DNA of 64,000 nt from Caprimulgus europaeus (GCA_907165065.1 OU015526.1:69215723-69279722), one strand, 5' to 3'. Shown: positions 1 to 12,790, counted from the stretch's first letter. Program-made: numbers and translations. The notes: generated from the letters alone by a model not told the origin.

Positions 1-3000
1 TTAAACATTTTATTATCACTCAAGTTTCCAAGAGTTTATATAACAATCTCTCAAAGTCAGATGCCTAAGATGTGAGGTATTGCATGTTACAAGAAGAAAT
101 GTAGTGTTCAGAAAGCTCATTTTAAGCCCTCATTTCAAAGTGCAAAAGGTAACCCCTTCCTGCTGTGCTTGCAGCAGTGGCAGGAAACAAATGCCCTCCG
201 TGTCATGCTGACCACCTGGGCTGCGGCTGGCAACAGGCAACAAGAGAGGGATGACTTATCTCTAAGATGGGTAGAAAAGGGTGTGGAACACACAGCTACT
301 TTTTGGAGAAGCATGATGACTTCTGTAGCTGAGTCATTCCAGGAGCATATGTGTTCCTGGAGAGAAGGTGTCAGGGCCTCATTTGGTGATTGCTGAGTTG
401 CTACATATTTCTTGGCTGGCTCTTGGAGCGTTGTGGTGCTCCTCTCTGAAAATGAACAGATGATATTGGCATAGCATTTCTGTGATTTGTCACACAGAAT
501 TCTACTTGCCAAAAATGAGCTAAATATATCTATTTAGCTGGCATTTGTATCGTAATTTGTCTTGAGACTTTTTAACATTACCTTTTAAGTCTGACAGCTC
601 TTAAATTTTATTTACAAGAAAGGCTGTCTTGTTTTGAAGGAAATATTTGAGCTACAAACATTCAGTCATGTTCCTTTCCTGCTTATTTTCTGAAATAAAT
701 GGAACTGAGGAAATTAGATTGATTGTAATGTTAGTGAGATGTCTGCTCTGAATTGCTGAGTTACTTGCAGTAACATTGTATTTTGTGTTGATCCTTGGTA
801 TATGTTCTGGATTATAATCCTGAGAATTCTTTTGGTGAGGAAAACATCTTTGCCAGTGACTAGGAGTTTAGTTGTATGAATGAAAATATAATTTTTAATG
901 ATTTATTAATTTTCTTTATTGTGTGTTTGTGTCTAAGGCTGACAGACACAGTGGTATTAATGCTGCCTCTGTTGTGTGTGGGATTTAATGTATTCAGAGG
1001 AGAATGCCTTAAATTATAAATTATGGGTGGATGTGGAGTTTGTAACCAAGGAAAAACCTTTTTAGCTGTCCTCAGAAACTTACTTTAGAAGGCAAAAAGG
1101 ATGTCAGAGACTTAATTTGCAATGAAGATTATTTGATGCCTCCCTAGATAAACTGTGAAATATTTATACAGCAGAATGCTACTTTCTGCGGCAATAAGTT
1201 TTCCCTATATATGTGCACATGTGCAATCATACAGAACCTTTTCAAAAGTGGTCCCCAAGCTACCACTAACCTGAGCTGATGCATTCATAGGACACAGCAC
1301 TCTGCCAAAAAAGCATTAGCCTGATTTCTCAAAGCTGTGTAAAACCTGAATTAACAATTCCAGACTTAAAATAAGAGTAAATAGCTCAAGTGTTGTACAA
1401 GCTCTGTGTTAATGTACCATGATTCCAATTTGAGGGATAAAGCATCGGTCTTTGAAGGACCTACCATTGTGTGTTATAGTCTAGAGCTGGTACATCCATC
1501 TCCTATAGTTATCTTCTGTAAATTTTTGTCAGAGATGAAAAGCAATCTAAAGAACAGACAGGGATGTAATGAAAAAAGTTTCAGATTAAGCTGAAAAACA
1601 AACTTTTCAATCAAGGGGAAAAAAATGAAATATACAAGTACCTTTTTTGGCTGATTTTTTATTTATTTATTTTAATCTGAGAATTATCTTAGTTGTAAGG
1701 CTTGGTGTATTTCTTTGAGGCTTTTGTTGTATTTATTTATTCCCCCACCTCCCTAAAAATATGCTTCCCTTCTGTAAGTTTTAATTCAGTTCTGGTCCCT
1801 TAAAAAGTAGAAAAATATCAACAACTTCAACACAATAATCTGTTGCTTGAGGCAGGTGAAAAAGTAGAGCCAGATGCTTACTGTCGACTCGGTCTGCAAC
1901 ATATTCACAAAAAAAAATTGTAAAACAGAGTTGAAATCCCTTACACCTTTGAATTTCAGTTAAAATGCCATAGTTTTGCTGTAATACTATCAAATTAGAT
2001 TTTTTTCTCTCAGAAGAATGTTGTTATAAAGGATAGACAAGTTTTTTTTTTTAAAAACTGAAATAGAGTATATAAGCAAGATAACACTTTCACTGTTACT
2101 ACTTAGATTTTGTTGTTTGGAAATGAGAATTTAATTCGTAAATGTACACCTATTACTGTAGGATTTGTAATATTTTCTTAAACATTTTTTTGTTTTCACC
2201 CAAATATGTGTAATGGAATAAAAGATTACTTAATATGCAGTCTTTTTCAAGCACTCTTGCAGTACCCTTTATAGCTCACATTTAGGTAAGCTCTCATACT
2301 GTGCTATCTGTGCAATAATATCTAAATTGCCAAGTTTAAAAATGAGATTTTGCAAGTTTGTCCTTCCCTGTGGAAAACATTTAGAAGTAGAATTTTGAAC
2401 ATACCTAATTAAAAATCTTACTTTTCATTCTCTTTTGCCTATTTTGCCTTAGGTAAAGGGTTTTGTTGTTTTGGGTTTTTTTTGTTCTGATTTAATAACA
2501 CAAGAAAGTGGGTATATGTTTTGGGATGGTACAACTCTCTCTATAATGGATTACTGGAAGAGGTTTCAATTATGTGTTTTTCACCAACTAATTCTGGGTC
2601 CAATCATTCCAGCTGGTTTATGATTGCTAGATGAGCTGGACAAAACCTGAGTCATTGTAGCTGTTGGATAAAGTGCTTGAGGAAAAAGGGTTTGAAGGGT
2701 GGAAGCAGCAACACCATCATCACTCTGCAGCCTGCCTCCATGTTGTGGTGTTGCCTTCAAATAATATTGGATCCCTTCCAGAAACAAAACAATCCAACAG
2801 CTGGTCCCAATTATCCTAACTACAGTGTGTCTACATGAGCAAATGGCCAGCTTTTCTCATTTGGTTCTGTGGTTTAATGAATTAGTTATTTAATAATTTG
2901 ACAGGAATGCTAGTGTTGTGTTTAGCTGTGTGCTTCTGTTTAATCTTATCTTTGGAACTGTGTTCATACAGTCCTGCCGTGCTCATTGGCCACTATTGTA

Positions 3001-6000
3001 ATTTATGTAGATGAAAAAGGAAAATACATTGGCAACACACACCATATAGTTGTTTGTTTGGTTTTTTTTTACTTTAACAGGCCTAAAAATTGGAAATCTG
3101 TCACTTGATGGCAGCTCTTTTCTTTACTAACATGAGTTATTGCTCGATACAGCTGGGAATACAGAAACTTCATCTTTTTTTTCCCTGACTCTCAGAAATT
3201 AGAATAAAAAAATTAGCATGTGAAAGACACCCATATTCTACTTACCCTTATGCATTCATTTACTTTGAGGGATACATTTTCAGAGGCTTCTAGATGAGCT
3301 GCAGAAAAATCTACCTGTATGAGCATAAATAGGAGGTTACTCATGCAAGCAGTGGAGAAAGGTGCACAGCTGTCACCCCAGGATAAGGAAGCATTAACAT
3401 TTGCACAAATGAGAGAGCACACGTACTATGAGCACACAATATAAACCTGCAAAGGAATGATCTCAAATATATTGCAAATTAGAATATTCACCTCTTTCCT
3501 GTCAATGCCTGCTTCCTAATAAATCACCAAGAGGTTATAGTTACCAAGCAACCACAACCTGTTAATTTATTGTGCAAGATCATGAATTCCAGCTGACTTG
3601 TAACGATGAGTAGGAACTGAATGATGCAACTCAGGCAGAAGGAGGGAGAAAAATTGTTTTGAAATGAGATTTTATTTTTAAATGTCACAGTAGTATGAAA
3701 GGAAGCAGTCAATTCACATTCCTTCTGCCCTGTATTGTAATGAAAAAGTTGTACTTTGCCTACAGAGGTCCCAGTGTGTCTCTGATGTAATAGCTGCAAA
3801 TTACAAAAGGCCTTCAGGGACCTGGAAACAGGGTGGGAATGTGTTTCTGTACTTAAAGTCTTCTGTAGAAGTAAATCTGGGACTGTGGGTGGGTCCTTGT
3901 TCCTCCAGTATCATAAAGCTGGAAAAAGAGAGGTATGAAAGCTAGAGTCATGCTGTGGCTAAAAAGGGCATTTACTGGACTAAACAGGTTTTATCCCATT
4001 TACTGACCAGGGACTTGGCCTGTGGGATTACCAAAGCTTGCCTGAATCAAAGGGTTTTGCAGATCAAAGATTGGAATAGCTGAATAATGTGAATTTTCAT
4101 GGTTTTGTGATGTGCAATTCTTGTGCTGAGATTCACAAAAATCATTGGAGTAGAAACAAGCTTGAATTTAGCTTCTCTTCGTTTTATAGGTGTGAGGCAA
4201 GATACTGCACAGTGTGAAAGTCAGATGAGATGCAAATTATGAGATGGAAGCAGAGAAAATTCAACAGCAAACTGACTAATAGAGAACATTACTATCCAAA
4301 AATAATTGACAACAGGTTGCAAAAGAAAATTATTTCATCAGTAACAAGGTATCTGTTTCTATAAAGAAAATGAAAATATTTTAATACAGTCTCAAATATT
4401 CTGCAATAATAATAATAAACAACACTTAGCCAGCAGTAAAACATGAGCAAGTATTCTCATAACAGACTTGAGGCAAAGTTTTTTCTTTATTTTGAACCTT
4501 ACCAAAACAGATGCAGTTAATATCAAATTTCTTTCAACATCCTGTATTGCCCAGTGGAACACAAATATTGATCACTTACCTAGAAATAACTATAGTTTTA
4601 TTATCTACAAGTTGTGTTGCTTATCAGAGTTTTTGGTCCTAACTCATGTCATATCTGAGCTTTTTAAATGATTTAAACCTATATTTTCAAGTAACTCGGG
4701 AGTCTTTACAGCAAACTTGTCAGGGGGCAAGGCTTGTTAAAACAGCAGACAAGGCTAAGAGGAAACTCCAGTGCTTGTCTGTCAAAGACACCTCGGGTTT
4801 TCATGGCAGCAAGAGTATGTTAGTGTTAAAAAGGGATTGTAGTCTGGGATGCTGTCTCTTGAGCTACAGAAATAACCACATTCATCATGTAAACACTAAG
4901 AACTGGCAATGGACTTTTCCTTAACCTGAGCTAAAGCTCTCTTTGAAGGAAATTATTTTGCAATGTTGCCCATAAAGACTGCAGCAATTATCAGATGAAT
5001 GTAATGCCTATCAGGAGGCATGTAACATGTCAACATACCAGAGACTGAAAGTTCATGACTTTGCTTTTCATGACACAGGAAGCTCATGAGATCTGTTTTT
5101 TAGCTTTCTTTGTCAGGTCACCTCACTGGATAAGAATGCAAATTATTTCCTTTACAGAGTTTCCATCGTAATAATGTTATCACCAAAGATTAGTATAGAA
5201 AATGTCTGATTTATAGCAATATCCATATAAATGAGATTTATCAGAGCACTGAAACTAATATTGGAACTGATGCTCTGTTGACTCTCTCTTTCTATGCAAA
5301 CACTGACAGAAGTTCAAGACTTATAAAAAGGAGGTAAAATGATATTGTGGCAGAATAACTGTCCTTAAGGAAGAGGCATAAATTGCAACCTAATCAATCC
5401 TATTGGTGAGGCTCTATATTCTTTTTTGAGTAGAAGGAAAGCCCACTTAGAAGCATCACATCAGAGAAATATTCCAGAGAAATTAAAAATAATGAATTGG
5501 AACAACATGCTGAGGAACTGGAAACATTTGTTTGGGAACAAACATTTTCTTTCAAGGAAAACACATTTTTAAGGCATTTTCCGTTCGCTTTTAGAATGGA
5601 ACAGAAAATTATTTTGAACATGTGGGGTTTATTGTGGTGGAAAACTTAGTTTTTATGCAATTCTAATTGGGCCATTTTCCACTAACTTCAAAGGGATTTG
5701 TATTGACCGCAGTGCAATCCAAAATGTGTTCAGAAAATCTAAATATTTATTTGACTAAGACACAGAAACATGTATCTCCTGTTTATTTACGATAAGCATA
5801 AAGTTGTTTTAGGTAAAATGCCCTCTTTTCAGTGTTACTAGCTATTGATTAAATACATATTAAATAAAGCTGACTAAGAGTAACCTGGTGAAATTGCATA
5901 TCACATAGCCATAAATGCAAGGGTATCTAATCATGATTACCCAGATAAGCAGTTTAAATTCGGTTGTTATTGCTAAACTTCAACCCTACAAGGCCAATTT

Positions 6001-6073
6001 CCTTGGGAAGGATTCAAAGTAGGCTGCAAGGATTTATTGAAAAAAAGTTACTTAAACTTTAGACTTGTAACAA

Positions 6074-6113
6074 TTTGTAATTATTTCCCATAATTACAAA
6101 ACGTTTGTAATTA
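6074..6113. repeat. Hairpin plus third copy of TTTGTAATTA
   Basis: TTTGTAATTA at 6,074-6,083 is followed after 7 bases by its exact reverse complement at 6,091-6,100. A further direct copy lies at 6,104-6,113. The first two can form a perfect 10-bp stem. Each copy contains TAATTA, the core of many homeodomain sites, so the cluster could be a binding-site array or simply a chance AT-rich repeat. Confidence 0.75.
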
Positions 6114-6538
6114 CAGGAAATAACTCACTGTAGAACAGTTAATGTTGATTTTTAAAGTTATAGATTGTGTGTAGGTGCATGCAGGGATATACTGCGCAAA
6201 ACTGAATCAAAAAATAGTCAGAGGCTAAAGAGTGAATTATTTCTTTCCCTGATTAGTGGGTTTGAGTACTTCAAAGTATTAATTAGTAAATTGCTAGCTA
6301 AAAGTTCTCATGCAATTGAAAGCAAACAAACCACCTTTGGGAAAGCCTAATATTGCAATATATGTGAAAACACAAGGACAGATTGTATGGCAAATTAAGA
6401 CTGCACTATGCAGCACAAGATTTAGGGAAATAATTTCTGAGCCATAATCAGTCTCCTCAGGTGTGGCTACCAATCTTTAGCTGGGCAGATGATAGACTTT
6501 TAGTTCCACAATGACTTAAAGTAAAAGTTTTTTTTGGT

Positions 6539-6564
6539 TTTGTGTTTTTTATAAAAAACACAAA
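6539..6564. repeat. 26-bp perfect palindrome
   Basis: The 13 bases TTTGTGTTTTTTA are immediately followed by their exact reverse complement TAAAAAACACAAA with no spacer. Such AT-rich palindromes can extrude cruciforms and are mutation-prone. No coding or transposon context is visible around it. Confidence 0.85.
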
Positions 6565-8667
6565 TAGGAACTGACTTACTAACTTAAAAATGGCTTTTGA
6601 CTTTAGCCTACTAAAAGTTGAGCTTTTTAAATAAAGTTAATTAAAGAAAAAAAAAAACAAACAAATTTTAAATAATTAAGATGGGATTTAATTCACAATA
6701 GAAATACACAAATCTTGGTCAGTGTTGATATTTTCTGTACAGCTGCAGCTGTCCAAGCATGGGAATTTGTTTTATGATTAGCTTGGCTCCTTTGCCTTTT
6801 TAAAGAGGCTTAATCATATTATGATGGCCTAAATGTGCATGGCTTGTGCCATGAGAGATCTCCAAAGGTATTAACAGTGAGTGTGAAGTCCTGGTAGATA
6901 TGACACAAGGCCTTTGAAAGATTTGTACCCTTCTGGGTTGTCAGACACCAGGTAGGATGCCTTGTAGCAGCTCAGATAGGACCAGCCACCTTGCATGTAG
7001 GTGGCTAAATCCTGCCCTCAGCATCTACTCATTCTAACTGCAGCTAACCCACTCAGTGCACACATACCTTTATTTTATTATTCAGCCAAATCCCACCTGG
7101 ATCAATTGATTTCCATCTTGTTTTTTAGATTTTGTTTTCAGAGAAAACATCCACCTGCTCTAACAAGGTTAAAAAAAAATAAATATGATAATATTTTTAG
7201 AAGAGTCCATGTGACACAGAAAATAGATGAAAATCTTTCTTCACTGCTCTGACTTGCAGGACAAAACTTGTTCAAATATCTAATGAAAATCAAACTACAC
7301 AAGACAGATTTGGGACATATTTTTGTAATATTTATTTATTTTGTTTACTAGCAATAGTTTTGGAGTTCTGCTATTCCCTAAATACATAAGCTCATCACCC
7401 CAAAGGGAAAATATCTCATTACTCCTTGTCTAAAACATTGTTAGAACCTGCTGTCTTTGTCTAAATTACTTTTGACTTGTGATTTTTTTCATACCACGTT
7501 AATATTTTCTGAATATAAAGTTTTCATTTTTTTTAAATTTGAAAATTGTTCTTCCTCCTAAATGTTCTTTGTGCTTATTGGTTTGCAATAGTATCTTGGC
7601 ATTATTGACAATGTTGGTGCTTTGGAATATCTTAAATTTCTATTACCTTGTTCTTCTTACTTTAAAAGTTCTTTCTCTGTGTGCGTTCTGGACCTTTCTT
7701 AGTGTTTTTTGTCTCTTACGTAATAAGATAGACCTTCCTTTACTTCACTGAAGTAAACAAATATATTTAAACATTAAGAGTTAGCCAAATAGTTAATATG
7801 CACTGAGGATGGCTTATTTAAGATGTGACACCTTAATACATTAACTTGTACCTTTCCTTCCAGTGTTACAGGTACTAAAAGATGACTCAAGCATCAGGAG
7901 ATTGCCTGAGTTGGCTTAGGTTACTCAGAAAAATAGAGCTTCTGCTAGGACTGTGGTATTGGATAAAAAACTCTAGCCACTTGCAAGCTTGAAATGAATT
8001 GGATTATGCAAGAAGGTTTTTTTGAACCAACAGGGTCTAGCACTGAAAAAAAATGCTAGTGCGAAACAATACAGAAGGTGCAACTTTTCCTGACACTGAT
8101 ATTATAAATGTTTGGGTTTGTAGATACAGGTTTCTAGTACCATTTTAGATGTCTCAAGGTATTCAACCTGGCTGTCAGATGTTGTTTCAGAGATAATGAG
8201 TCTCCTACTGAGGTCTAAAAGGGGTTAGAGCACCTGACCAACATTAAACACTCATGTTTAAGGACATAAATTGCACTTATGTGAACTAATACTGTTTTTT
8301 TCATACAGACATCCAATTGCATAGCAAAATCTATAGCCAAACTGTCTAAACACCACCATAAAACACATAAGCAACTTTGTCTTCCTGTGACCTTAGCTGG
8401 AGAAGATGGTCCCCAAAATCACAAAGGCAACTGTGACAAAACAGGTCATTTGATTCTCTTCCAAGTCAAAACATAATGCTACAATAATTAGAATGTTCTT
8501 CCTAATCATGTTTAAACATCTCAGAGCATCATCTCTCACCATTTTGTTCTTCTGCCAAAAGCCTTTTTATTTCAAACCATGAAAGCCAGTAAGATCTAGA
8601 GGCATAAAGTAATCCTAAATTTGAGTTTGCATCTCCTGAATGCAATTTTCTGGTGTCTTCCTAATTA

Positions 8668-8681
8668 ATTTGCATAACAAT
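8668..8681 (-). promoter_or_regulatory. Candidate SOX-OCT composite binding site
   Basis: On the minus strand the sequence reads ATTGTTATGCAAAT: a SOX-type ATTGTT joined without extra spacing to an octamer ATGCAAAT. This is the known order and spacing of SOX2-OCT4 (POU) composite elements. A homeodomain-like TAATTAATT lies immediately to the left on the plus strand (8,662-8,670). The motif is seen directly; any activity is inferred, since such sites also occur by chance. Confidence 0.4.
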
Positions 8682-10278
8682 CTCATTTGGGAATAATGAA
8701 AAGCACCAGATAGAATGTGGTACTTTATCCAAATTGCCAAAGTTCAGAAACGCTCATATTTGGAGTTATGATTTTCACTTGTCTCTGCATGAGCTTTGAG
8801 TTACCACCCCCTTTTGGAAGGAAGTATTTCCTGAAGCTGATATGGTGAGGCTCTCCATAGCTGGTTAAATATGGATATATTAAATGAAACCTAAACTATT
8901 GCTAGTAATGAGGTAACATTAACTATTGCTCCTTTCCAATGCCTCCTTCCTGTTCTCTGTCTAATTTGCTTTTTCACCAGGACTGGTCCCACATCTGCCT
9001 TTTGCTACCTAGGCCTTTCCCTTGAACCTTCTCTGAACTTTAAACTTTGACAACTCTGAATATGAACATGCTGAAATCAAATGTTTTACTAACTCCAAGG
9101 AGGTCCAATGTCTTCTGGAAAGATGACAGCAGTCCACAGGACTGGCTGGTAAGATCATAAAATCTTACCAGATATATCCTTTGCATCTTGTCATGTGTTA
9201 TATCTTACCCACTTTCAAATCTGTTACAACAAACTTGTCACCCATTCCATTAGCTACTGCAAAGCTAACAGGAAAGAACTTGCCTTCCCATGTAATATTC
9301 AGATAAAATTCTATTTTTCTCTGAGAAAAGAAAGTAAATTAAGTCCTGTCACTGTGTTAGCAGCATCTTGGCTTCTAAGGAGATGATTAGTGCACCAAAT
9401 TCAAAGATGTCATGCGTTTGTTTCTGGGTGATTAGTGATACTTGTGTCAGCACTACCACTGCTGCAGCAGACAGCCTCATATCTCAGGAAAATTGTGCAA
9501 ACGAGACTGTACAGCACTTTTCTCTAGAAACTCTACTAAATGTGCAAGTAAGAACATTGCCTGCTTTCCTCCAAACTGTGTGTGCTTGTCAAAAAATGCA
9601 GCTTAATCAGAGCAGCTGAATACTAAACATTAGCTCCTTATTTATATAAACTCTCATTTCCTTATCTTTAATGCCAATTTGTCAATATCTATCTTTGTTT
9701 ACATATCCATATGTATATATAACATGTGCCACAAGTCTAACAATGTTCTAGGCTTACCAGGCTTCTTGGGTTTTGTTTTTTTTGCCAGTACATTAGGATA
9801 AAATTTTAAATACATTACTTCTAAAACATTTTTCTCTGCTGCATTGTCTGCAACATATTAATTTTGTATTTTGGAGGTGTTTCCTGAGAAAACAGGTAGA
9901 GATCTGACACTGCAGATACTTCATGTGCTTTATTTCTAGCTAAATACATACTAATTGTGAACAATTGGGGTAGTATGGCAGAGATCACTTGAACCCTGAC
10001 TTGAAAAAAAGAGCTATGAATAAGATCCTCAGGCTTTCTACGGCATTTTAAGAAACTTTTTAATGGTGGTGGTGTGTGTGTGGCTGGTATTTTTTTTCAA
10101 CTAAGATGTCCAGGAAGTATGTTAATTTGCATTAACAGCTCAGAGAAACATTCTCTGTTTTCACCTTTAGGAGTTAAGTAGTCAAAATTGACTGCAAAAC
10201 TCTCTGAAAACAAAAATTTTGTGCTGTGGTTTGGGATGTGACCGCCAGAATAATTTTATTAGTTTCCCTCTGCTCTTC

Positions 10279-10995
10279 ACAGAATCACAGAATGTCAGGG
10301 ATTGGAAGGGACCTCAAAAGATCACCCAGTCCAATCCCCCTGCTAGAGCAGGATCACCTACATGAGATCACACAGGAAGGCGTCCAGGAGAGTTTTGAAT
10401 GTCTCCAGAGAAGGAGACTCCACAACCTCCCTGGGCAGCCTGTTCCAGTGCTCTGGCACCCTCACAGTAAAGAAGGTTCTTCTCAAGTTTAAGCGGAACC
10501 TCCTGTGTTCCAGCTTACACCCATTGCCCCTTGTCCTACCATTGGTTGTCACCGAGAAGAGCCTGGCTCCATCCTCCTGACACTCACCCTTCATATATTT
10601 ATAAACATCAATGAGGTCAACCCTCAGTCTCCGCTTCTCCAAGCTCAAGAGACCCAGCTCCCTCAGCCTTTCCTCATAAGGGAGATGCTCCACTCCCTTC
10701 ATCATCTTGGTGGCTCTGTGCTGGACTCTCTCAAGCAGCTCCCTGTCCTTCTTGAACTGTGGGGCCCAGAACTGGACACAATATTCCAGATGTGGCCTCA
10801 CCAGGGCAGAGTAGAGGGGAAGGAGAACCTCTCTTGACCTACTGACCACACCCCTTCTAATGCACCCCAGGATGCCATTGGCCTTCCTGGCCACAAGGGC
10901 ACAGTGCTGGCTCATGGTCATCCTGCTGTCCACCAGGGCTCCCAGATCCCTTTCCCCACACTGCTCGCTAATAGATCATTCCCCAACTTATACTC
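10279..10995 (-). mobile_element. CR1 LINE fragment, 3' part, minus strand
   Basis: This is a 5'-truncated copy of the avian non-LTR retrotransposon CR1, reading right to left. Its left edge is the CR1 3' terminus, a short CACAGAATCACAGAAT-like repeat. Next comes a short 3' UTR and then the C-terminal part of ORF2. Similarity fades near 10,992-10,995, which I take as the 5' truncation point. CR1 normally makes no clear target-site duplication, and none is seen. It shares a subfamily with the copy at 40,857-41,355, with the same C-terminal residues, and is among the best preserved copies here. Confidence 0.93.
10358..10975 (-). pseudogene. CR1 ORF2 C-terminal remnant (reverse transcriptase protein)
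   Basis: A continuous frame of about 190 codons encodes the C-terminal end of the CR1 ORF2 protein, which in full-length elements carries endonuclease and reverse transcriptase. Family signatures seen in order include [72 protein letters not shown] and [19 protein letters not shown], ending in LCDLM and a stop. The leftmost apparent start at 10,933 is a GTG read as valine in the family (LGALVDSRM). The frame continues upstream to an in-frame TGA near 10,975, so there is no genuine initiator. Endonuclease and catalytic reverse-transcriptase motifs are absent, so it is not functional. Confidence 0.9.
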
Positions 10996-11949
10996 CCTCC
11001 TTTGGAACTTCTCTGGATTCCTTTAACTTTACAGCAAAGTCCATAACTGGTTCTGCTCTGAGAATCTTTTATGGCAGTATTATCCCAAGGTAGGATAAAT
11101 GGAGGTTGATTGCTCATATCAGGCTGGAGCAACAGATTTCTCTTGGGTTGACCAAACAGCAGTCTGCCAAGGAGCTGTACGGAATAGAGACTTTCTGAGC
11201 CCCTCTGCATTCCAGAGATCCTGCAGCCCCCCAGGAGCTGCATGTCTTGAGGGCAGGAGCTGGGATCACTTCACATCTTCTGAATGAATCTAGACACATA
11301 GGCTGTGTGTCACAGGTTGATATCTGCACTAGGTTTAGAGGGAGAAGAAGCAGGGAGCCTTGGATGAGAGCAAACCGTGCCTGCCCTTCTGTTTAGATGT
11401 TGCTGTGGGTTTCTTTTTCTTCTGCCTTAGATTTAGCCCCAGCATTTTCTGACTTTGCTATCATTAGGTTCTTTCTATAGGGTTTCAGAAGATCCTTCAT
11501 GTCCTCAAAAACTATTGGCTTACAGTATTTGTCCTTTTCAGAAGTCCTTGGTTGCAGTCTGATGGATCTTGTGGAGGAGAATCCTTCAAGCGTTCCTTTT
11601 ATCTAAGGACAGTCCACCTTCTTTCTTAACTAAAAGCATTCATTTTGCCCTACACTTACACCTGGGTGAAGTATTCTAACAACTAATAATTTCTATTCTA
11701 AATATCCACTATTAAGGCTTCTGGTGTATTTATAGATTTCCCAATAAGTTACCTTACTTTGGTCTATATAGATTGAACTTTGAAAGTTTTTCAGATTTAT
11801 AAACTGGTCCTTAAAGAACACAATCTATTTTGGTATTTTAAAAAAATTTTGATATATATATTAATTTAATTTGTTGACTTGCTTCTGTTTCTTTTCACTA
11901 TTGTGTCATTTTTCTGAATGTTTAAAGTTCCAGAGACTGTTTTGGTGGC
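10996..11949. other. Noncoding spacer between a CR1 and an LTR
   Basis: No gene is supported. A moderately GC-rich part at about 11,100-11,300 gives overlapping short open frames on both strands (62-91 codons) that match nothing I recognise. The rest is AT-rich. It may include unrecognised old repeat DNA. Confidence 0.5.
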
Positions 11950-12129
11950 TGTGGTGGGTTGACCCTGGCTGGGTGCTAGATGCCCACCAAAGCCCACTCT
12001 TTCACCCTCCCCTCAACTGGACACAGGGAGAAAAAATGAAACAAAAAGCTCGTGGGTGGAGATAAGGACAGAGAGAGATCACTCACCAGTTACTGGCAGA
12101 GACAAAACAGACTTGACTTTGGGGGGGGA

Positions 12130-12150
12130 AGATGAATTTTAATGTATTAT
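12130..12150 (-). terminator. Decayed polyadenylation region of the LTR
   Basis: Read on the minus strand, the segment near 12,130-12,150 contains AATACATTAAAATT, where a polyadenylation hexamer would be expected near the 3' part of this LTR. The AATACA form is one base away from AATAAA. The assignment depends on the minus orientation inferred from the LTR termini. Confidence 0.35.
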
Positions 12151-12403
12151 CAATCAGACAAGAGGATAATAAGAAATAAAATCAAATCTTAAAACATCTC
12201 CCCCCATCCCTCCCTGCTTCTCAGGCTTAACTTCTCCCTAGATTTCCACCTCTTCCCCCCCCAGCAGTAAAGGGGGACAGGGAATGGGGTTGGGGTCAGT
12301 TCATCACATGGTGTTTCTGCAGCTCCTTCCTCCTCAGGGGGAGGACTCCTTCCCCCGCACGAGTGTGGGGTCCCTCTCACGGGAGACAGTCCTCCACAAA
12401 CTT

Positions 12404-12790
12404 CTCCAGCGTGAGTCCTTCCCATGACTGACAGTTCCTCACGAACTGCTTTAGCATGGGTCCATTCCATGGGGTGCAGTCCTTCAGGAAGGGACTGCTC
12501 CAGCGCGAGTCCCCCATGGGGTCACAAGTCCTGCCAGCAAACCTGCTCTGGCGTGGGCTCCTCTCTCCACGGGCTACAGGTCCTGACAGGAACCTGCTCC
12601 AGCGCGGCCTTCCCGCGGGGTCACAGCCTCCTTCAGGCATCCACCTGATTTGGCGTGGGGTCCTCCATGGGCTACAGATGGTCATCTGCTCCACCATGGA
12701 TCTTCATGGACTGCAGGGGGACAGCCTGCCTCACCATGGTCTTCACCACAGGCTGCAGAGGAATCTCTGCTCTAGCACCTGGAGCACCTC
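12404..12790. repeat. Degenerate ~48-bp tandem repeat inside the LTR
   Basis: The phrase CTCCAGCGTGRGTCC, or a decayed form of it, recurs at about 12,404, 12,449, 12,498, 12,546, 12,597, 12,646, 12,689 and 12,733. The spacing is 43-51 bp. Most units also carry a CATGGG- or CACGGG-type motif and GGTCACAG/GGCTACAG-like segments. This is a minisatellite of eight or nine diverged units within the long U3 side of the LTR. It explains the GC-rich open frames seen there. Confidence 0.8.

Larger units (their letters stand above)
1..10278. other. Unique AT-rich noncoding DNA, no gene recognised
   Basis: No exon, RNA gene or recognisable transposon is supported here. Open frames are short and none resembles a known protein. 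The longest is a 125-residue minus-strand frame at 135-512, opposed by a 75-residue plus-strand frame, with no homology I can name. Local structures that stand out are listed separately: a triple TTTGTAATTA repeat, a 26-bp perfect palindrome and a SOX/OCT-like composite site. The remainder is AT-rich sequence with short A/T runs and an (AAT)n tract near 4,405-4,420. It could be intergenic or intronic. Confidence 0.6.

Noticed and set aside
10505..10837. 110-codon plus-strand open frame
   Set aside because: Antisense shadow of the minus-strand CR1 ORF2 remnant.
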